NCBI GenBank assembly: GCA_021736135.1
Contig: JAIPGO010000147.1
Coordinates: 1 to 34,473, forward strand
DNA from: Candidatus Cloacimonadota bacterium
GTDB taxonomy: Bacteria; Cloacimonadota; Cloacimonadia; Cloacimonadales; TCS61
DNA length: 34,473 bases
Direction: 5' to 3'
Within the stretch, counting starts at the first letter, position 1, and each line of letters opens with the position of its first letter. The translations under genes and the position numbers were made by a program. Positions 1-9,000 of this stretch are shown piece by piece. The notes under the pieces are model-generated. The model did not search any database. It saw nothing but the letters and a program-made list of their open reading frames with translations, and was not told the DNA's origin.

Positions 1-2
1 AG

Positions 3-3000
3 CGAGAGAGTTTCCCGCGCCCGTGGGCAGTAGTTTACTATACCAATAGTACAATAGCCTACTGCGAAGTCACTATTGATGGTTTACCAGCCGAAACCGG
101 TGATGAGGTGGGAGCTTTTGTAGGTAGCGAGTGCCGGGCAATAGGAGCCGTAGTAGTTAATAATGGACAGGCTATCAGCACTATGAACATCCAGGGAGAG
201 ACTTCTGAGACGGTGAACTTTGCCGTATATGATAGCAGTGCCGATGTAGTATTTGATGTAAGTTACAGCACTATAACCAATCCGGGTAGTGATCTTGGTT
301 ATCCCCCGAATCTTCTTCCTATTGCAGCAGCCAGTATTGTAATACCCGATTTGATGAACTGCTTTAGCGGAGAGAGCTTTGATGTTCTATTCCCGATAGG
401 CGAATATGAAGTAACCCTGACGGTAACAGATGATGATGGAGCCACGGCGACAGAGACAACCATGGTGACTATTATAGAGTATAATGAAGCTCCCGTAGCC
501 GATGCCGGCGGACCTTATGAAGAGATAGCTGATGCAGAAACGGAACTGGGTACAGTCACTCTTGACGGTAGCGGATCTTATGATGTGGATGGAGAGATTG
601 TGAGCTGGGAATGGTGCTGGCTTGGAGAAGGTGCCGTATATTATTCCCGTCCGTGGACACCGGTAATCTACAGTAACAGTACCGTATGTTATGGCAAGGT
701 CAAGATAGATGGAGAACCTGCTTATGATGATGATGAAGTGGGAGCATTTATCGGAGACGAATGCCGTGGAGTTGGCTATGTTCAGCGCACCGGTACTGAA
801 GCCATAGTGACAATGAACATCCAGGGTGAAGAGCCCGAGATAGTTCACTTTGCCGTCTATGATATCAGCGAAGGTATTGTATGCACTGTATCCTACTATA
901 CTCAGACTAACCCCGGAGGTGATCTCGGTTATCCACCGAATGAACTTCCGATCTATGCCATATCAGGGACAAGTCCTGTTCCATCAATCTTCCCGCGTCC
1001 CTGGAATGTGGTTTACTACACTAACAGTACAGTAGCTTATTGCGATGTTCGGATTGACAACATTCCTGCTTCTGTGAATGACGAAATTGGTGCTTTTGTT
1101 GATGAAGAATGTAGAGCGGTAGGTAACATAGAATCTCTAGAGGGCTTATCAATATCAACAATTAATATCCAGGGTGAATCAACAGAATCAGTCCACTTTG
1201 CCGTTTGGGATGCAAGCTCAGGAACAGTTTTGAGTGTTGCATACACAACCTTAACTTCACCCGGAAATGATCTTGGGTATCCTCCCGACCTGCTACCTAT
1301 TTATGCAGTTAGTGAAAGACAATTAATTACAAATGTTATGGATAGAATTGAATTCCCACGCCCGTGGAGTGTTGTATATTATACTAATAGCACAGTAGCT
1401 TACTGTGAAGTAACTATTGATGATGAACCCGCAGCCGGGGGAGATGAAGTGGGAGCTTTTGTTGCTAATGAATGCAGAGGTATTGGAGCGGTTGTGGTCA
1501 ATAGGACACAATCAATTTGCACGATCAATATTCAGGGAGAAGTATCTGAAACAGTTCATTTTGCTGTATATGATGCAAGTGCAGATGAGGTTTTAACTGT
1601 CAGCTATTCAACTCAGTCTAATCCCGGTAATGATATCGGCTATCCACCGAATTTATTACCAATTGCTGCGGAAACAATCTCCATTCCAGAATATGAAAAC
1701 TGTTACACAGGAGAAATCCTGGAAATATTATTCCCAATTGGTGAATATGAATTAACTTTAACCGTAACTGATGATGATGGAGCTACAGCTTCTGAAACAA
1801 CAACAGTGACTATTATTGAATATAATGAAGGTCCAATCGCAGATGCTGACGGTCCTTACGAAACTGATGCGGAATATAATAATTTAGGTCAGATAACCCT
1901 TAATGGTAGTGGTTCATATGACATTGACGGAGAAATCACTAGCTGGGAGTGGTGCTGGTCTGGAGGTGGTTCAGAATATTATCCAAGACCATGGACGCCT
2001 GTTATTTATAGTAATAGTACTATAGCTTATGGAAGAGTAACAATTGATGGAGAACTTGCTTATGATAATGATGAAGTGGGCTCCTTTATTGCAGGTGAAT
2101 GTCGTGGAGTAGGTTATGTTCAAAGAGTAGGAAACGACGCATTTGTCACCATGAACATTCAGGGAGAATCTGTTGAAATTGTACATTTTGCTGTATACGA
2201 TATCAGCGAAGATGAGTTATGTCAGGTCTCATATTATACTTATACAAATCCAGGATTTGACATTGGGTATCCACCAGATAATCTGCCCATAGATGCCTTC
2301 ACATCAGGAAATCAACCTTCAGTGACTACATTCCCAAGACCCTGGAATGTAGTATACTATACAAACAGCACAGTAGCTTATGGTGAAGTAACAATTGATG
2401 GAGTTCCCGCTGACATCAATGATGAAGTGGGTGCATTTGTTAATGAAGAGTGCAGAGCTATTGGGATGGTTGTTGTGGATGAAACGCAATCAATCGTAAC
2501 TATGAATATCCAGGGTGAAACAACAGAGCTTGTGAGTTTTGCAGTCTGGGATGCAAGTATCGATGAGGTAATTAGTGTTGCCTTTACAACACTTACTTCA
2601 CCAGGTGGTGACATTGGGTATCCACCCAATCTCTTACCTATTGCCGCATTTAGTGGATCAGGTAGAGAAATATTCCCTCGTCCCTGGATATCTGTAACCT
2701 ATACAAATAGTACTGTTGCCTATGGTCTTGTAACAATTGATGGAGTTCCTGGTGCCTCAGGAGATGAAGTAGGAGCTTTTGTTAATGGTGAATGTCGGGG
2801 TATTGGATATGTTACCGATGCCACACGTGAATCCGTTGTCTCTATCAATATTCAGGGTGAATCTGTTGAAATTGTCCATTTTGCTGTGTGGGATGCCAGT
2901 GAAGATATTGTCCTTCAGGTCAATTACTCTACATTGACAAATCCTGGCGGTGATATCGGTTATCCACCGAATCTACTGCCTATAGCAGCAACTAGTGAAA

Positions 3001-6000
3001 TCATTCATGAACTGGAAAATTGCGTATATGGTGAATCCGTAGATGTATTCTTCCCGGTTGGAGTATACAATGTAACCTTAACGGTAACTGATGACGATGG
3101 CGCTACAGCAACAGATCAAACAACAGTAACCGTAAACACATATAATTATCCGCCAGTTGCTGATGGAAATGGCCCCTATGAAGAAATAGCTGAAGCTTCC
3201 GGAGTAGCAGGGATTATGCTTGATGGATCAGGATCTTATGATCTTGATGGTACCATTGTTAACTATGAATGGTGCTGGCAAGGTAGTGGTGGAATGATCT
3301 TCCCGCGTCCCTGGAATGTAGTTAATTATACAAATAGTACTGTTGCTTATGCCAGGGTTACTATTGATGGCGCAACTGCAACTGTGAGAGATGAAGTTGG
3401 TGCTTTTGTCGGTGGAGAATGCCGTGGAGTTGGATTAATTATCCTCAGTGAAGGTAACTCATATTCCACTTTCAACATTCAGGGAGAAGAAATTGAGTCG
3501 GTTAACTTTGCCGTCTATGAATATAGCGAAAACCAGGTATGGTCTGTTGCATATTATACAACAACAAATCCTGGAAATGATATCGGTTATCCTCCTGATT
3601 TTCTACCTATCAATGCCTCTACAACAGGGATAAACGCCAGTAACGTTTTCCCAAGACCGTGGGCTGTTGTTAACTATACAAATAGTACGGTTGCTTATGG
3701 TAGGGTAACTATTGATGGAGCATCTGCTTCAGCGGGTGACCAGGTAGGAGCCTTTGTGGGAGATGAATGTCGTAGTATTGGAAATGTTACTATAAACAGA
3801 ACAGAAGCAGTAGTAACAATGAATATTCAGGGAGAAACTGTGGAAACCGTATTCTTTGCTGTCTGGGATTCGAGCTCCGATATGGTTTACAATGTTTCGT
3901 ATTCAACCCTGACTAATCCAGGTGGAGATATTGGATATCCTCCTAACCTTATTCCTATTGCTGCTAGCTCTATTAGAGGAGGAATTTCCAAAGATGTAAG
4001 CAGAATAACATCGTTCCCGAGGCCTTGGATTGTAGAGAATTATACCAATAGTACTGTTGCTTATTGCCGTGTAACTATTGATGGTGAAAATGCTGTTGAT
4101 CTTGATGAAGTTGCCGCCTTTGTAGGCAACGAATGCCGAGGTATAGCCGGAATAGTTATTACAGGTAATGAATCAATTGCTACAATGAATATTCAGGGAG
4201 AATCTGTGGAAACAGTTAGTTTTGCTGTTTACGATGCCAGTGAAGATGAAGTGGTAAGCGTGAGTTATATTACACAAACTTCTCCAGGAAATGATATTGG
4301 CTATCCACCTAATCTCCTGCCAATAGCTGCCTATAGAAATCAAATCAGCAATTGTGTTTATGGTGAAACTCCACTTGTTTATTTCCCGGTAGGAACATAT
4401 AATGTTACTCTCACTGTTACTGATGATAGAGGTGCATCTGATACTGATGTCACCTTAGTAACTGTAATTGAATATAATAATCTGCCTGTCGCCAATGCTG
4501 GGGGACCCTACTTTGAAATGGCTCCTGTTGAAACAGGTTATGCCACGGTTACATTAGATGGTTCGGGTTCTTATGATTTAGATGGCGAAATTATCACCTA
4601 TGAATGGTGCTGGGGGGGCTCTTCAGGAGCCGGTACAATATTCCCCAGACCCTGGGATGTCGTCTATTATACTAATACTACGGTTGCTTATGGTTTAGTT
4701 ACTATAGATGGTCAGCCGGCTTTACCGGGAGATGAAGTTGGTGCTTTTGTAAATAATGAATGTCGGGGAATAGGTACTGTTGTTGATGCAACCAGAAATA
4801 GCATCGTTACAATGAATATTCAGGGTGAAACGGTTGAAAATGTTTACTTTGCTGTCTGGGATGCCAGCGAGAACACAGTTCTTGGTGTAAATTACTCAAC
4901 ACAAACCAATCCAGGTAATGATATTGGTTACCCACCCAATCTACTGCCTATTAATGCAATCTCTTCAGTCAGATTCAGGGATTCATTCCCCAGACCCTGG
5001 ATTGTTGTTAATTATACCAATACAACGGTTGCTTATGGTAATGTAACCATTGACGGCAATCCCGCCGCAACAGGTGACCAGGTCGGTGCTTTCGTTAATA
5101 ATGAGTGCCGGGGTGTTGGCAATGTTACCGATCAGACAAGGCAATCCATTGTAACGTTAAACATACAGGGAGAAACTGTAGAACTTGTACATTTTGCAGT
5201 ATATGATCTGAGCGAAGATCAGGTATTATCCGTGGGATATACTACTTACTCAAATCCCGGAAATGACATTGGTTATCCTCCTGATCTGTTGCCTATTGCC
5301 GCTTATTCCGAAACATTTGAAGAAATCTGTATTTATGGTATTTATCCGAGTTTCGATTTCACTCCTGGTGAATATGAAGTTACTTTGACAGTAACAGATA
5401 ATGATGGAGCAACCGACTCAGACGTTACTACTGTGACCGTTGAAATGGAAAATATTGCTCCAGTTGCAAACGCAGGTGAGGATTACTTCGAAATTGCAGA
5501 AAATGGATATGCCACAGTTACTCTTGATGGTTCTGATTCTTATGATTCTGATGGTGATATTATTAGCTATTACTGGAATTGGGAAGGCGGTGGCGTCGTG
5601 ATATTCCCCAGACCCTGGGTGCCTGTTGTTTATACAAACAGTACTATTGCTTATGGAATAGTCACTATCGATGGACAACCAGCAGGAACTGGCGATCAGG
5701 TAGCTGCATTTGTTGGAAATGAATGTCGCGGAGTGGCAAATGTAATTCTTGATAACAGTTCTAGTAGAGGTTTATTAAATTCCGGTTCAAGGAATAAAAC
5801 CAGATCAAGAGAACTTATTTCCAGAGTTACTCTTAACATTCAGGGCGAAGAGGTTGAAACTGTTCAGTTCGCAGTATGGGATTATAGTTTAAATGAGGTT
5901 TATGCTGTTGAGAACACAACCACTACTAATCCTGGGGGAGATATCGGTTATCCACCTAATGAAATTAATATTGATGCCAACTCGTTTGCCCGCAGTAGAA

Positions 6001-9000
6001 TATCTGCTACAGGTGTTACTGTCGATGTCGTTTTCCCCGTTGGTATTTATCTGGTAGATCTTACTGTAACTGATAATGTGGGAGCAACAGATACTGATGA
6101 AGCCCGGGTGACAGTTGGAACTCAGGGAATTCCCCCATACATATTCCCGAAACCCTGGAACATTGTTACTTATTCAAACAGTACCGTAGCTTATGGAATT
6201 GTCACAATAGATGCAGAACCAGCAGCAATTGGTGATGAAGTAGGGGCATTTGTTGGTAATGAATGTCGAGCAGTAGCAAGCGTTTATCATATTGATTCCA
6301 GACGTCAAAGAGAGATTTCTGCTCATGTAACAATGAACATTCAGGGTGAAGTTGTGGAACTTATTCAATTTGCAGTCTGGGATGCCAGCGAAGATGAAGT
6401 TCTCAGTGTTTCCTTTACAACATATTCTGATCCAGGAAATGATATAGGGTATCCCCCTGATGAATTACCAATAGCAGCTACCACTTATCAGCACCCAGTG
6501 ATTAGTGATTATCCCTGGTATGTTAATCCGGACGCCTTTGATGATTATACTACGGCAGTTTGCACCGTATTTATTGACGGAGAACCTGCTGCATCTGGTG
6601 ATATAGTTGGAGCATTCGATGTTAATGGAATCCCTCGAGGTGAAGGTACGGTTATAAACAACGGCAACGCTGCAAATACAACCTTCTATATTTATGGTAA
6701 TTATCCCGAACCAATATATTTTGCAGTCTGGGATATCAGCGAACAATTCCTATGCTATGTAGCCGAATTGACCTATTCTGCTCCAGGAAACACAATTTAC
6801 ATTACAATAAATGCCTGGACAAATATGCTTCCTATCGCCGTAACTGGTGGACCTTATGTTGCCCAGGCAGATCTTAGCGGATTTGCCGCAGTTGAACTTA
6901 ATGGCTCCGCTTCTTATGATCCAGATGGCGTTATTAGTTCATACCTTTGGACAGAAAATGACATTATTCTCTCTGAAACTCCAATATTTACGTTTAACTT
7001 CGCTGTTGGAAATCATACTCTTGTTCTTACTGTTACTGATGATGACGGTGGTGTTGGCATTGCTTCTACATCTGTGGAGATAATATCTATGGAGAATACT
7101 CCTCCCATTGCCGTTGGTGATAACTATGCAACTCAGGAAGATGTTATCTTAAATATTGCTGCAGAAAATGGTGTACTGATTAATGATACTGATACTGTTG
7201 CCGGAGGCTGGCCAGATGCACTGACAGCACAACTAACGGATAATGTAATCCATGGAACATTGTTATTGAATTCCGATGGTTCCTTTATCTACACTCCTGC
7301 TGAGAATTATTTCGGACAGGATAGATTCCGCTATCAAGCTTTTGATGGTTTGGATTACTCAAATGAAGTGCTCGTTCTGATTAATATTTCACCAATAAAT
7401 GATATGCCGGTAGCTGATGCTGATGGTCCTTATCCTGGGCAGGCGGATGCAACCGAAATGGCTGAGATTACGCTTGATGGCTCAGCCTCTTATGATCCAG
7501 ATGGCCAGATCATTACTTATCTCTGGACATGGAACGATACCATAAGCATTGAAGGGATTACAGCAACTGCCCTATTCCCTGTTGGACCGACGACGGTTAC
7601 TTTGACTGTAACAGATAATGACGGTGCAACAGACACGGATTCAACCCTGGTTGGCGTGGCTGATTATAATAATACAGCACCGGTAGCTTATCCTGATATG
7701 TTTACTGTCCTTGAAGATGAAACACTAATTGTAAGTTCTGCCGAAGGTCTCCTGGTGAATGATACAGATGATGGCTACCCAGGTAGAATTGTAGCCATTC
7801 TGGCTGATTCTACCAGTTCCGGTATTCTTGATTATAATCAAAATGACTGGGATGGTGCCTTTAGTTATACACCTGGAGTGAACTTCTTTGGTATTGATAT
7901 GTTCACTTATTTCCTCTTCGATGGCCAGACCTATTCTAATGAGGTCTCTGTAACCATTACTATAGAATCAGTTAATGATCTGCCTGTGGCTGATGCTGGT
8001 GGGATATACCAGGCAACTGCAAATCAGATGGGATTTGCTTCTGTTGTATTGAATGCCGGTAATAGTACTGATATTGACGGTTCAATCGTATTTTATCAGT
8101 GGACATGGAATAACAATGTTGCCACTGGTATGGTAGTCAATGCTTCCTTCCCAATTGGTACGACAACTGTCACTCTTACCGTTATAGATGATCAGGGAGG
8201 AACCGATACAGACACTGCTCTGGTTGGAGTTGCTCAGTATAATAACCTGTTCCCTGTTGCCTACAATGATAGTTACATCATTGATGAAGATAATGAACTA
8301 ATTGTTTCATTTGATGCGGGTATTCTTACTAACGATACTGATGATGGATATCCTCAAGTTTTAACGGCACTTCTTGATGAGGACGTTGAAAATGGAACTC
8401 TGAGTTTGAATGAAGATGGTTCTTTCACTTACATGCCTGATTTAAATTTCAGTGGAACTGATTTCTTCAGTTATATTGCTTTCGATGGTCAGGTTAATTC
8501 AGATATTGCCACAGTTAGCATTACTGTCACAGAAATTAATGACCTGCCCATTGCAGATGCCGGTGGACCTTATAATGGAGTTGCTGATAATACAGATACA
8601 GCGTTAATTACTCTTAATGCCAGTTCCAGTTATGACCCGGATGGCTCAATCGTTGAGTATTTATGGAACTGGGATGGCAATTCTGCCACGGGTATTGAGA
8701 TAACTGCTGCCTTCCCGATAGGTACAACTCAGGTTCTCCTTACAGTTACAGATGATGCGGGTGCAGTGGATACCGATCTGGCTCTGGTTGGAGTTGCTGA
8801 TTATACAAATGTGATGCCCATAGTAGTTGAAGATTATTATAATGTTGATGAAGATCAGCTTCTTGTTGTCGATGCTGTTTACGGTGTTCTGGCTAATGAT
8901 TCTGATGACGATTATCCAGAGCCCCTGCAGGCAGTTCTTATTGATTCAACGACAATGGGAGTGCTCTCATTTAATCCGGATGGATCTTTTACTTATCAGC

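Noticed and set aside
108-110. GTG as the start of giant gene 1
   Set aside because: It is the Val of a conserved DEVGAF motif, and module sequence (FPRPW, YTNSTIAY) is read in the same frame from position 3, so the gene continues beyond the left edge.
12-6510. CRISPR-like regular repeats
   Set aside because: The periodic DNA is protein-coding throughout, with degenerate repeats of 342-630 nt and no short identical repeat-spacer pattern.
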